Shown one piece after another: positions 1 to 6,003 of a stretch of 6,003 nt of DNA (position 1 is the first letter of the stretch; the number at the start of each line of letters is the position of its first letter). The notes under the pieces are model-generated. The model searched no databases. It saw nothing but the letters and a program-made list of their open reading frames with translations, and had not been told where the DNA came from. A program made the position numbers and the translations under genes. Source of the DNA: Thermoanaerobaculia bacterium (GTDB lineage Bacteria > Acidobacteriota > Thermoanaerobaculia > Multivoradales > JAHEKO01); the NCBI GenBank assembly GCA_029287645.1, contig JARFQS010000123.1, positions 1 through 6,003 on the forward strand. Reading direction: 5' to 3'.

Positions 1-1040
1 ACCTCGTCCAGCGGCTGGTAGGCGTCCTGGTCCTCCACGTAGACCACCATTTTGAACGGCACCATTTCGATCCCCAGCTCCTCCTGGTGCTCGCGCATGA
101 GCTCCTGGGCGCCGTAGGGATCGTAGAAGGGCTGACCCTTCGAGTCGTTCCCCGGCCCCGCATGGTCCCGCCCGACGATGAAGTGAGTGCACCCGTAGTT
201 CTTGCGGATGATGGCGTGCAGCAGAGCTTCACGTGGACCACCCATCCGCATCGCCAGAGGCAACAGCGAGAGCATGGCCGTGTTGGTCGGATAGCGATCC
301 AGTACCGACTGGTAGCAGCGCACCCGCGTGTAGTGATCGACATCTCCGGGCTTGGTCATGCCGACCACCGGATGGATGAGCAGGTTCGCCTCGTGCTCCC
401 TCGCGGCCCGCAGGGTCAGCTCGAAATGAGCCCGATGCAGGGGGTTGCGGGTCTGGAAGGCCACGACCTTCTTCCAGCCCAGCTTCGAGAAGCGATTGCG
501 GACCTGTTGGGGCGTCAGACGCAGCCGAACAAAGTCGTAATGGAACGGCAGCTCGACGCCTTCGAGCCGGCCACCGACTGCGATGTTGTTGGTGCGCTCG
601 AAGAGATGAGCGACACCGGGATGCTTGCGGTCCAAGGTTCCGTAGACAGCCTTGGCCTTCGACTCACGGTCCAGCTCCCACCGGTCGTCCAGCCACAGCA
701 CGGCCAACATGGTCCCTTCGGGGTCCCTCAGAGCCAGCGGCTCGCCGGGCGCGACCTGGTCGGCGATCTCCTCGGTGATGTCCAGCGTGATCGGCAGCGG
801 CCATAGGGTGCCGTCCGCCAGGCGCATATCGGCGCAGACGGACTCGAAGTCCTCTCTACCCATGAAGCTCTTCAGGGGCGAGAAGCCTCCGTTCATCAGC
901 AGCTCCAGGTCGCAGAGCTGACGTGGGGTGAGATCCCAGGAGACCCAGTCACGGGAAGCCTTCTTCAACTCCTCGCGGCGCTCATCGGTGGCCAGCAGAT
1001 CGACGAGCGTTCCGCCATGGGGGCTATTCAAGTGAGTCAT
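1..1040 (-). CDS. sat: ATP sulfurylase (sulfate adenylyltransferase), N-terminal 346 codons, cut by window edge
   Basis: This cytoplasmic enzyme makes adenosine 5'-phosphosulfate (APS) and pyrophosphate from ATP and sulfate, the first step of sulfate activation. The frame is open from an ATG at 1038-1040 to the window edge. The N-terminal domain includes GGFSPLKSFM (residues 51-60), conserved in the family. The catalytic domain carries the nucleotide-binding QTRNPLHRAH (196-205, the QxRNPxHxxH signature). It also has PLAMRMGGPREALLH (261-275) and GRDHAGPG (290-297), the other ATP/APS-binding signature. All key residues seen are intact. The start is supported by a purine-rich GGAGAAGGA, with AAGGA six bases before the ATG. 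The missing 3' end hides whether this is a plain Sat of about 390 residues or a Sat fused to APS kinase; the N-terminal sequence style resembles the fused bacterial type, but that is only an impression. It lies 210 bases downstream of the Omp85 gene on the same strand and probably has its own promoter. The family assignment is very secure. Confidence 0.97.
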   Translation of the reverse strand, partial: MTHLNSPHGGTLVDLLATDERREELKKASRDWVSWDLTPRQLCDLELLMNGGFSPLKSFMGREDFESVCADMRLADGTLWPLPITLDITEEIADQVAPGEPLALRDPEGTMLAVLWLDDRWELDRESKAKAVYGTLDRKHPGVAHLFERTNNIAVGGRLEGVELPFHYDFVRLRLTPQQVRNRFSKLGWKKVVAFQTRNPLHRAHFELTLRAAREHEANLLIHPVVGMTKPGDVDHYTRVRCYQSVLDRYPTNTAMLSLLPLAMRMGGPREALLHAIIRKNYGCTHFIVGRDHAGPGNDSKGQPFYDPYGAQELMREHQEELGIEMVPFKMVVYVEDQDAYQPLDE

Positions 1041-1046
1041 GATCGG

Positions 1047-1055
1047 TCCTTCTCC
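1047..1055 (-). promoter_or_regulatory. Ribosome binding site of sat
   Basis: On the minus strand this reads GGAGAAGGA and ends six bases before the sat ATG. It is a strong Shine-Dalgarno match and fixes the start. Its upstream GGA belongs to the adjoining palindrome. Confidence 0.8.
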
Positions 1056-1064
1056 AAATTTGGA
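1053..1064. promoter_or_regulatory. Perfect 12-base palindrome TCCAAATTTGGA, possible operator
   Basis: The sequence equals its own reverse complement over 12 bases. It is AT-rich at its centre inside an otherwise GC-rich gap, and its last bases form the 5' part of the sat Shine-Dalgarno tract. A dimeric repressor bound here could block sat transcription or elongation. As RNA it would fold only into a weak four-pair stem, so a DNA site is more likely than an RNA switch. No regulator is encoded in the window, so the role is inference. Confidence 0.35.
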
Positions 1065-1087
1065 AGTTCGTGCGTTCCGAGCTCGCG

Positions 1088-1207
1088 GCAAAGTACACCC
1101 ATCCTGTGCAAGCGATGTTCCGCGTTTCAGTGAGTGGAGATTTCGTCGGGCCCGGATTCGGCAAAGGAGCCCCATTGCGGGCTCCAGTGGCGCAAAGTGT
1201 ACCCATC
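1088..1207. repeat. Three direct copies of GCAAAG-N4-CCCATY in the sat upstream region
   Basis: The copies are at 1088-1103, 1161-1176 and 1192-1207. The outer two share GCAAAGT and ACCCATC or its close equivalent and differ at only two of 16 bases, within the central TACA/TGTA. The middle copy keeps GCAAAG and CCCAT but overlaps the 1166-1185 hairpin, so it is less certain. Offsets are 73 and 31 bases, close to seven and three helical turns. The copy at 1192-1207 contains the -10 of the predicted promoter. They could be transcription-factor sites on one DNA face or a duplicated promoter fragment. No such repeat was seen inside the genes. Confidence 0.4.
1166..1185 (-). terminator. GC-rich hairpin followed by TTT, possible terminator of the tamB-Omp85 unit
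   Basis: On the minus strand GGAGCCC pairs perfectly with GGGCTCC around a six-base loop, GCAATG, and the stem is followed by TTTGCC. It begins 65 bases past the Omp85 stop codon. The T-run is short for an intrinsic terminator, so termination may be weak. It also lies just downstream of the predicted sat promoter and would form the very 5' end of that transcript, where it could act as a protective leader hairpin. Confidence 0.45.
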
Positions 1208-1224
1208 GGCCCGCCGAGGGTCAA
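1196..1224 (-). promoter_or_regulatory. Predicted sigma70-like promoter for sat
   Basis: On the minus strand TTGACC (1219-1224) lies 17 bases upstream of TACACT (1196-1201). The -35 hexamer matches TTGACA at five of six positions and the -10 matches TATAAT at four of six, with the ideal spacer. Transcription would start near 1189, giving a sat leader of roughly 150 bases that opens with the 1166-1185 hairpin. The placement, just after the Omp85 stop and reading toward sat, supports a separate sat transcription unit. Confidence 0.45.
1201..1221 (-). other. Second hairpin in the Omp85-sat gap
   Basis: ACCC (1201-1204) pairs with GGGT (1218-1221), and TCGG (1206-1209) pairs with CCGA (1214-1217). 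There is a one-base bulge at 1205 and a four-base loop. On the minus strand it starts 29 bases after the Omp85 stop and is followed by ACACTTTG, a poor T-tract. It may stabilise the 3' end of the tamB-Omp85 message. It overlaps the spacer of the predicted sat promoter, so it may instead be incidental. Confidence 0.3.
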
Positions 1225-1250
1225 GAGCGCTCACCGCAGGATCCATGCCG

Positions 1251-4124
1251 CTAGAAAGCGTTGCCAACACTGAACAAGAGGACCCAATCGTCCTCCCCCG
1301 GCAGTGGATCCAGTTTGTAGCCGACCTCGACCCGGATCGGCCCGATGGGCGAGCTGTACCGGACACCGGTGCCGATGCCCAGCTTGCCCTCCGCGACATT
1401 GATGTTCCGCCAGTCGGCCCAGAGGTTTCCGAAATCGGCGAACAGCGTTCCGCCGATCGGACCCGCGATCGGGAAACGATAGTCGAGATTGGCTATGAGC
1501 AGTCCATTGCCACCGATGGCCACCAGGCTATCGGCGTCGACCTCGTCGGTAGTGGGAACGATCGGAGGAAGTATGAGCGTCTCGCCAGGAATACCCAGGC
1601 GGTCCCTCTTGTAGGCCCGGTGTGTTGTTCGGCCGCCCGCGAAGAACCTCTCCGAGATCGGAATGAAGCGGGATGGCAGATCCTCCGGTACCGTCGAATC
1701 GACAAACGCCTGGTTCAAGGGCTCGATCGCACCTACCCGGAAGCTGCCGGCGAGTACGCCGATTCGCCCGAAGTCCAGATAGCCCGCCGCTTGGAGAAAA
1801 CCCTTCATAAACTCGGTCTCGGCCCCGGCGAAGGGAAACGCGTACTCGACCTGGAGAATCGTGTTCCAACCCTCGCTCGGATCGAATTCGTCGTTGCGGT
1901 GGTCCAAACTCCACGCCGGGGTGATGCTTGCAATCTGCACTTCCTGCAGATCCCGATCGATCTCGAGATCTTCCAGAATTGCATCCAGCACCTCGACATT
2001 GCGGTAGTCGAGCAAGATGTTGATGCGGCTGAAGGTCCCCTGCCGCTGAATCTCGAACTGACCGCCTCGACGCCGGGAGGTGAAGCTGTCCTTGACCTCT
2101 TCGATGTAGAACAGCGAGACGGTCGAGGGATAGGGCAGGTGGAAAAAGTAGGGCTGGGTCAGCAGGACCCTCGCCAGATTGTCCCGGTTCGAGGCCCTGA
2201 CATCGACCCTGGCCGTCAGCGCCCTTCCCAGCAGGTTGCTCATCGAGTAGCCGAGGAGCCCCCGCAGGCCGTCTTCAGAATCGAAGCCGAACCCGTAGGT
2301 CAGCTTGCGCCGCTTGCCCTCTTCCAGGTTGACGAGGATGTCACGCTCCCCTTTGAACGGAACTCCAGGAGCTCTCCTCACCGCGACGCGGGAAAACGTG
2401 CCGAGTCGGTAGAGATTTCGCTGCACCTCCAGAAGCCGGTTCGTGTTGAAATGCTCTCCCGACTCCAAGCGCATCGCATAGCGCACGACTCGAGCGTTCG
2501 TCCTGTTGGCGCCCCGAATGATGATTCGATCTACGACACTGCGGGGTCCTTCCAGAATTCGCAGTGTGACGTCGACCCTCGTCTCGTCCTCGTTCCAATC
2601 GAGGAGCGGCGAGATTTGGGTGGATTCGTAGCCTTCCTCCTGGTACCTGGATCGAATCGCGACGACCGTTTCGTTGAGAAGGGCTGGATGGAATGGCCCT
2701 CCCGCACTCAATGGAAGCCCCGCCAGGAGTTGTGTCTCGGGAATCTGGGAAACGCCCTCCATCTCGAGCTCGACGACCCTGCGCTGGCGGCCTTCCTCGA
2801 TCGGTATGCCCACGTAGAGGTCCTCTCCCTCGACCTCCACCTCGGCAGGCCCCACGATCGCCTGTTCGAAGCCGTTGAGGGCATAGAAGGCCTGGATATT
2901 GGCCAGATCGTCGGCCAATACCGAGTCCGTCAGTCGGCCACTGCCGGAACCAAGTCCGCGTCGTGGCGAGGTCGTCATCAGAGGGATCAGCTGTCGATCG
3001 CTGAAGTACTCGTTGCCCGTGAGCACGACCTCCGCCAAATGAAAGATGGGGCCGGGGTCGATCACCAGGCGTACATGAATCGTGTCCCCAGACCTCTCCT
3101 GACTCGTGCCGATCTCGACCTGGTAGTAGCCCTGCTGCTGGTAGTGGGTTCGGATCCTCTCCACCGACTGCAGCAGCAACGCCTCGTCGAACCGCTGTTG
3201 CTCCATGAAAGGCAGGAGGCCCCGCTTCTGCAACCGCCTCGCATCACCTCCCAGGATCTCGATCTCGAAACGGGGTCCCAGCTCGATCCGGTAGCGAACT
3301 CGAACGCTCGCGGCTTCCCAATCGATGGCCACGTCGACCAGCTCGACGAGGGCCTGACGGTATCCCTCGTCGATGAGCCAGCCCTCCAACCTTTCAGCGT
3401 CCTCGGCGGGCTGCCGATTGAAGAATCGCCTGCCGGGAGAGGATCTCAAGGGTTCCATGAGTGTCGCTGGATCATAGGGACCGAGGTCACCTTCGAAGTC
3501 GATCCCGCCCACCGAGAAGGGCGGGCCACTTTCGATCCTGTAGGTCACGTCGGCGAGTTTTCTCTGCTCGTCGATGACCACATCGGGCGCGACCCGAGCC
3601 GCCATGAAGCCTTCGATCTCCATTCGATCACTCAGGTTGTAGAAATCTCGCAGGATCTGACTCTCGATCAGAGGTGACCGTGGGCGGACTTCCACCTCTT
3701 CCATCAAATCGCGTCGCTTGACTCCGAGATCACCATCGAGTTGGACGGAGTCGACCATGAAGCTCGCCCAGAGAGCGAAGGTCACTTCGACGCCCTCCTG
3801 AGTCGGACGGGTGAATGCCTCTATCTGGCCTGCCCGTCCCGACGCCTGCAGGTTTCGGATACTGCCCGATACGTCGTCCAATGAGTACGGCTTGCCGACC
3901 TCGACCGCCAGATACTCGATCAGCTCGTCCACATTCTCGACCATCGTGTCGGCCCGGATCACGACCCTGTCGACAATCGAGCCCTCCTGGGCCCCGACAG
4001 GGTGACCTCTGACCGCCAGGGCGAACAGGAAGCCCAGGGTCAGCGCACACAGCCGACCCCTCGAACGCCCTCCGGACGCCTTCCGACTGAGGCGATCGGC
4101 CTGGTTCGCTCGCGCCGGGCCCAT
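1251..4124 (-). CDS. BamA/TamA-family (Omp85) outer-membrane assembly protein with seven POTRA-like repeats
   Basis: This outer-membrane barrel protein inserts beta-barrel clients or, with a TamB partner, folds autotransporter-like proteins. The preferred ATG at 4122-4124 gives 957 residues. It follows GAGGGG at seven bases and precedes a signal peptide: basic residues 11-24, hydrophobic 25-38, cleavage likely after VGA at 45. An ATG at 4224-4226 would add 34 residues overlapping tamB and bury the signal, so it was not chosen. POTRA-like repeats lie at about 49-119, 121-201, 202-284, 285-359, 360-446, 447-527 and 528-604. Each has a beta-helix-loop-helix-beta layout with a G-turn such as EGF, EGY or QGY. 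Four of the six following junctions read GP plus a large residue or serine (ESGPPF, ELGPRF, DPGPIF, LEGPRS). The barrel (about 605-957) has SLDHRNDEFDPSEG, DFGN, GPIRVEVGY and the terminal signal LLFSVGNAF. The usual VRGF/Y loop motif reads HRAY (835-838). BamA (about 810 residues, five POTRAs) and TamA (about 577, three) are both shorter. The tamB neighbour suggests a TAM role, but a tamB-bamA pairing is equally possible. Confidence 0.93.
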   Translation of the reverse strand: MGPARANQADRLSRKASGGRSRGRLCALTLGFLFALAVRGHPVGAQEGSIVDRVVIRADTMVENVDELIEYLAVEVGKPYSLDDVSGSIRNLQASGRAGQIEAFTRPTQEGVEVTFALWASFMVDSVQLDGDLGVKRRDLMEEVEVRPRSPLIESQILRDFYNLSDRMEIEGFMAARVAPDVVIDEQRKLADVTYRIESGPPFSVGGIDFEGDLGPYDPATLMEPLRSSPGRRFFNRQPAEDAERLEGWLIDEGYRQALVELVDVAIDWEAASVRVRYRIELGPRFEIEILGGDARRLQKRGLLPFMEQQRFDEALLLQSVERIRTHYQQQGYYQVEIGTSQERSGDTIHVRLVIDPGPIFHLAEVVLTGNEYFSDRQLIPLMTTSPRRGLGSGSGRLTDSVLADDLANIQAFYALNGFEQAIVGPAEVEVEGEDLYVGIPIEEGRQRRVVELEMEGVSQIPETQLLAGLPLSAGGPFHPALLNETVVAIRSRYQEEGYESTQISPLLDWNEDETRVDVTLRILEGPRSVVDRIIIRGANRTNARVVRYAMRLESGEHFNTNRLLEVQRNLYRLGTFSRVAVRRAPGVPFKGERDILVNLEEGKRRKLTYGFGFDSEDGLRGLLGYSMSNLLGRALTARVDVRASNRDNLARVLLTQPYFFHLPYPSTVSLFYIEEVKDSFTSRRRGGQFEIQRQGTFSRINILLDYRNVEVLDAILEDLEIDRDLQEVQIASITPAWSLDHRNDEFDPSEGWNTILQVEYAFPFAGAETEFMKGFLQAAGYLDFGRIGVLAGSFRVGAIEPLNQAFVDSTVPEDLPSRFIPISERFFAGGRTTHRAYKRDRLGIPGETLILPPIVPTTDEVDADSLVAIGGNGLLIANLDYRFPIAGPIGGTLFADFGNLWADWRNINVAEGKLGIGTGVRYSSPIGPIRVEVGYKLDPLPGEDDWVLLFSVGNAF

Positions 4125-4131
4125 CCGTCGG

Positions 4132-4137
4132 CCCCTC
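4132..4137 (-). promoter_or_regulatory. Ribosome binding site of the Omp85 gene, overlapping the tamB stop
   Basis: GAGGGG on the minus strand ends seven bases before the ATG at 4122-4124 and shares two bases with the TGA stop of tamB at 4136-4138. This decides the start in favour of 4124 and points to translational coupling of the two genes. Confidence 0.65.
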
Positions 4138-5965
4138 AAAAGGTCTTCTCCCAGCGAATGTCCGCCGAGTAGCTGCCATCGCCGTCCTGCGTCAGGACCA
4201 GCGTCGTCCCTTCCATGAAGACCCACTCGACCTGGATGACCTGCTCTTCCGTGGTCGAGGGATCATAGGAATAGGTGAGGAAGACATCGCGTGAGACCTG
4301 CTTGCCCACCGTGACTCGGGCCGAGGATAGGTCGCCACTCGATGTGGTGAGGGGCTCGAGACGCACCCGATCGAAGCCGAACAGGTTGCTCGTGCGCTCC
4401 GAGATCAGGGAGGCGGCCTGCCCATAGAGCAGGCCGGTCGCCCGCATTGCCGCTTCGGTCTCCCCTTCGCTCTGTGAGGACCGGGTCCCCCGCCAGTTGG
4501 TCTCTCCCGTGGTCAGGAGAGACAGCACCTCCAGGTCGGCCAGCGGCGGGTCGGAGGAGAAATTGGCGTTCAGATTATCCAGCGTACCGAAGAGGCTCAT
4601 CGTGACCCGGTACTCGCGGACTCGCGCCGAGGCCGCCAGGTCGATGACCGGCTCGATGGCGAATGGATTCGCAAACGTCACCAGACCCTGATCGACCGTG
4701 TACTTGGTTCCGGAATAGGAGATGGTCCCCCCCCGCTCGACTTCCACTCGCCCGAAAAGCACCGGGTTGGCCACCGTTCCGCGAACGACCAGGTCTATGT
4801 CGCCCCGCAGATCGGCCAGGTTGTTGCGAACCCGCAACGCTCCGGGACCATCGATCACGATGTTGAGCTGTGTCGCGGTCTCCAGCTCACCCGCCCGATC
4901 GATCTCCACCCGTTGCCGGGCGAAGATGCCGCGCAGCATCTGCGTCATGCTCACCTTGACATCCTGAAGGTAGTAGGCGCGATCGAGGCGCACGTTGCCG
5001 CGCAAGATATGCCCCTCGTCCGTCGACGCCAGCGACAACTCGGCATCCCCACGGCTCAGCCAGCCCTCCGGAAAACGGAGGTTGATGTTCTCTGCGAACA
5101 TTTGGAGCTGGTACCCGAAGCCACCGTTCTCCGAGACCGGAATCAGCAGCCCACTGGCTCGCACCTGGCCACCGGCGAAATCGGACTGCAGCGAGTCGAC
5201 CACGACCTGTTCTGGATAGAAGAGCAGCTGACCTCGAATGTTGTCGAGCGCATGGGGGATGCCGGGCAGGATCACCTGCCCGTTGGTCAGGGTTCCCTGT
5301 CCATCCAAACGGGGTGTCTCCAGAGTTCCTTCGACCGTCGCCAGGACGTCGAACCGTCCAGATCTCAGCCCCAGCTCAGGGAGCAACAGCGTCAGCCAGT
5401 CCGTGGCGAGAGAGGCCTGCATCCGCATGTCGAGGGAGTGCGCCTCACCGAAGGCGACCAATCCGGACAAGTACAGCTCGCTCTCGGTGGCCGGATCTCC
5501 GATGAAGAACGAGTCCAGATGAAAGCCGTCGCCGGACAGGTGCATCACGACGGGTTCCAGATTCTTCAGCGTCTGGTCGGCAAGCTCTATCGAGAACTGA
5601 TCCAGGGTCAGCTCCGAGCGCCAAGGCCGACCGGTTCCGAAGTCGGCCGCCAGGGTGAGCACGCCCTCGAACCCGCCCGAGCATTCAGGGATCGCCTCGG
5701 CACCCGACAGGCTGACCAGACCCTGCATATCGTTGCCCTTGACGGGAATCGACAGATCCAGGCCCTCACGGGTCAGGCGTCCCCCTCCATCCAGGGTCAC
5801 CAGACCCAGAAGATCGCCCGACAACATCAGGTCTCCACCTTCGAGGTAGGCGTGGAGCTCGGCTGAACCGTCCTCTGCCAGAACCCTCTCATCGACCGAG
5901 AGACCGCGCCAGAACAGATCGGCGGTGACCTGCGGCTCGTCCTCGGTGCCACGTACGACACCGTT
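4136..5965 (-). CDS. tamB: TamB-like (AsmA/DUF490 superfamily) protein, C-terminal part, 5' end missing or broken
   Basis: TamB proteins are inner-membrane-anchored, beta-rich tubes that span the periplasm and dock onto an Omp85 barrel, aiding outer-membrane protein assembly and lipid transport. The first in-frame ATG (5825-5827) gives 563 residues. The same frame continues in TamB-like style for 46 more codons (GVVRGTEDEP, VTADLFWRGLSV) up to 5965 without an ATG, GTG or TTG, then reaches TAG at 5966-5968. In 563-residue numbering, 1-230 are repetitive beta-strand segments (GTLETPRLDGQGTL, 167-180). The TamB C-terminal domain follows: IDGPGALRVRNN (325-336), GDIDLVVRGTVANPVLFG (342-359), GGTISYSGTKYTVDQGLVTF (366-385), the SDPPL segment with LEVLSLLTTG (425-441), and GKQVSRDVFLTYSYDP (508-523). 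It ends in phenylalanine like other family members. Full TamBs usually exceed 1,200 residues and begin with a membrane helix, so about half is absent. Eleven bases separate it from the Omp85 gene. The family call is firm; the state of the 5' end is open. Confidence 0.88.
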   Translation of the reverse strand, partial: NGVVRGTEDEPQVTADLFWRGLSVDERVLAEDGSAELHAYLEGGDLMLSGDLLGLVTLDGGGRLTREGLDLSIPVKGNDMQGLVSLSGAEAIPECSGGFEGVLTLAADFGTGRPWRSELTLDQFSIELADQTLKNLEPVVMHLSGDGFHLDSFFIGDPATESELYLSGLVAFGEAHSLDMRMQASLATDWLTLLLPELGLRSGRFDVLATVEGTLETPRLDGQGTLTNGQVILPGIPHALDNIRGQLLFYPEQVVVDSLQSDFAGGQVRASGLLIPVSENGGFGYQLQMFAENINLRFPEGWLSRGDAELSLASTDEGHILRGNVRLDRAYYLQDVKVSMTQMLRGIFARQRVEIDRAGELETATQLNIVIDGPGALRVRNNLADLRGDIDLVVRGTVANPVLFGRVEVERGGTISYSGTKYTVDQGLVTFANPFAIEPVIDLAASARVREYRVTMSLFGTLDNLNANFSSDPPLADLEVLSLLTTGETNWRGTRSSQSEGETEAAMRATGLLYGQAASLISERTSNLFGFDRVRLEPLTTSSGDLSSARVTVGKQVSRDVFLTYSYDPSTTEEQVIQVEWVFMEGTTLVLTQDGDGSYSADIRWEKTF

Positions 5966-6003
5966 CTACCTAATGGTGCATCCGACCTCTAACGGCTACT
6001 GGG
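5966..6003. other. Non-coding tail that interrupts tamB at the window edge
   Basis: These 38 bases contain minus-strand stops in every frame: TAG at 5966-5968 and 5996-5998 in the tamB frame, 5970-5972 in the second and 5989-5991 in the third. The stretch has somewhat lower GC than the gene it abuts. It has no TamB character, although tamB should continue by several hundred codons. A rearrangement boundary, decayed gene or poor-quality sequence end would all fit. It is too short to identify. Confidence 0.5.

Noticed and set aside
87..806. A 239-codon plus-strand open frame opposite sat
   Set aside because: The minus strand encodes the intact ATP sulfurylase motifs over the same bases, and the plus-strand product resembles nothing.
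1083..1111. A second sigma70 promoter around the repeat copy at 1088-1103 (TGTACT as -10)
   Set aside because: No acceptable -35 hexamer lies 16-18 bases upstream. TTGCAC at 1106-1111 is too close. It is kept only as part of the repeat observation.
1041..1250. A riboswitch or small RNA gene in the sat leader
   Set aside because: The hairpins are simple, and I see no recognisable SAM or other riboswitch core.
1127..1399. A 90-codon minus-strand open frame spanning the end of the Omp85 gene and the gap
   Set aside because: It lies in a different frame over the conserved barrel end and continues into hairpin-rich intergenic sequence. It has no convincing ribosome site or family resemblance.
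1134..3677. An 847-codon open frame on the plus strand opposite the Omp85 gene
   Set aside because: Its translation has no recognisable domain and is rich in charged and polar residues. It is the antisense shadow of a GC-rich gene whose own translation is unmistakably Omp85.
4125..4226. A longer start for the Omp85 protein at 4226
   Set aside because: It would overlap tamB by about 90 bases, add arginine/glycine-rich sequence before the signal peptide, and ignore the good ribosome site at 4132-4137.
4913..5866. A 317-codon plus-strand open frame opposite tamB
   Set aside because: It has low-complexity, QR-rich composition and no domain, whereas the minus strand reads as TamB throughout. It is an antisense shadow.

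Overview
This GC-rich window comes from a diderm (Gram-negative-type) bacterium. It carries two adjacent genes for outer-membrane protein assembly, both with the terminal phenylalanine typical of that machinery, and part of a sulfate-activation gene. The lineage cannot be fixed from the sequence. Acidobacteriota, Myxococcota or a related GC-rich phylum is a guess based on gene order and the large number of POTRA repeats. All three genes lie on the minus strand, so the window reads from right to left.

Right part (about 4136-5965): the C-terminal half or so of a TamB-like (AsmA/DUF490 superfamily) periplasm-spanning protein. Its coding character runs clearly up to 5965. It then meets an in-frame TAG at 5966-5968, and the last 38 bases of the window have stops in all three minus-strand frames. 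The 5' half of tamB is therefore missing or disconnected here. Middle part (1251-4124): an Omp85-superfamily protein of 957 residues with a signal peptide, seven POTRA-like repeats and a C-terminal beta-barrel. It starts 11 bases after the tamB stop, with its ribosome binding site overlapping that stop, so the two are almost certainly co-transcribed and probably translationally coupled. Together they would form a TAM-like (or TamB-BamA) module that inserts proteins, and perhaps moves lipids, at the outer membrane.

Left part (1-1040): the N-terminal 346 codons of ATP sulfurylase (sat), cut by the window edge, with intact nucleotide-binding motifs. Between the Omp85 gene and sat lies a 210-base gap (1041-1250). 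It holds a sigma70-like promoter, two GC-rich hairpins, a spaced repeat (GCAAAG-N4-CCCATY, three copies) and a perfect 12-base palindrome that abuts and partly overlaps the sat ribosome binding site. The gap looks like a regulated start of the sulfate-assimilation unit, separate from the upstream pair.

I saw no mobile element, CRISPR array, RNA gene or evidently novel multigene system. The most unusual points are the seven-POTRA Omp85 with a divergent barrel motif, the abrupt break in tamB, and the patterned sat leader.
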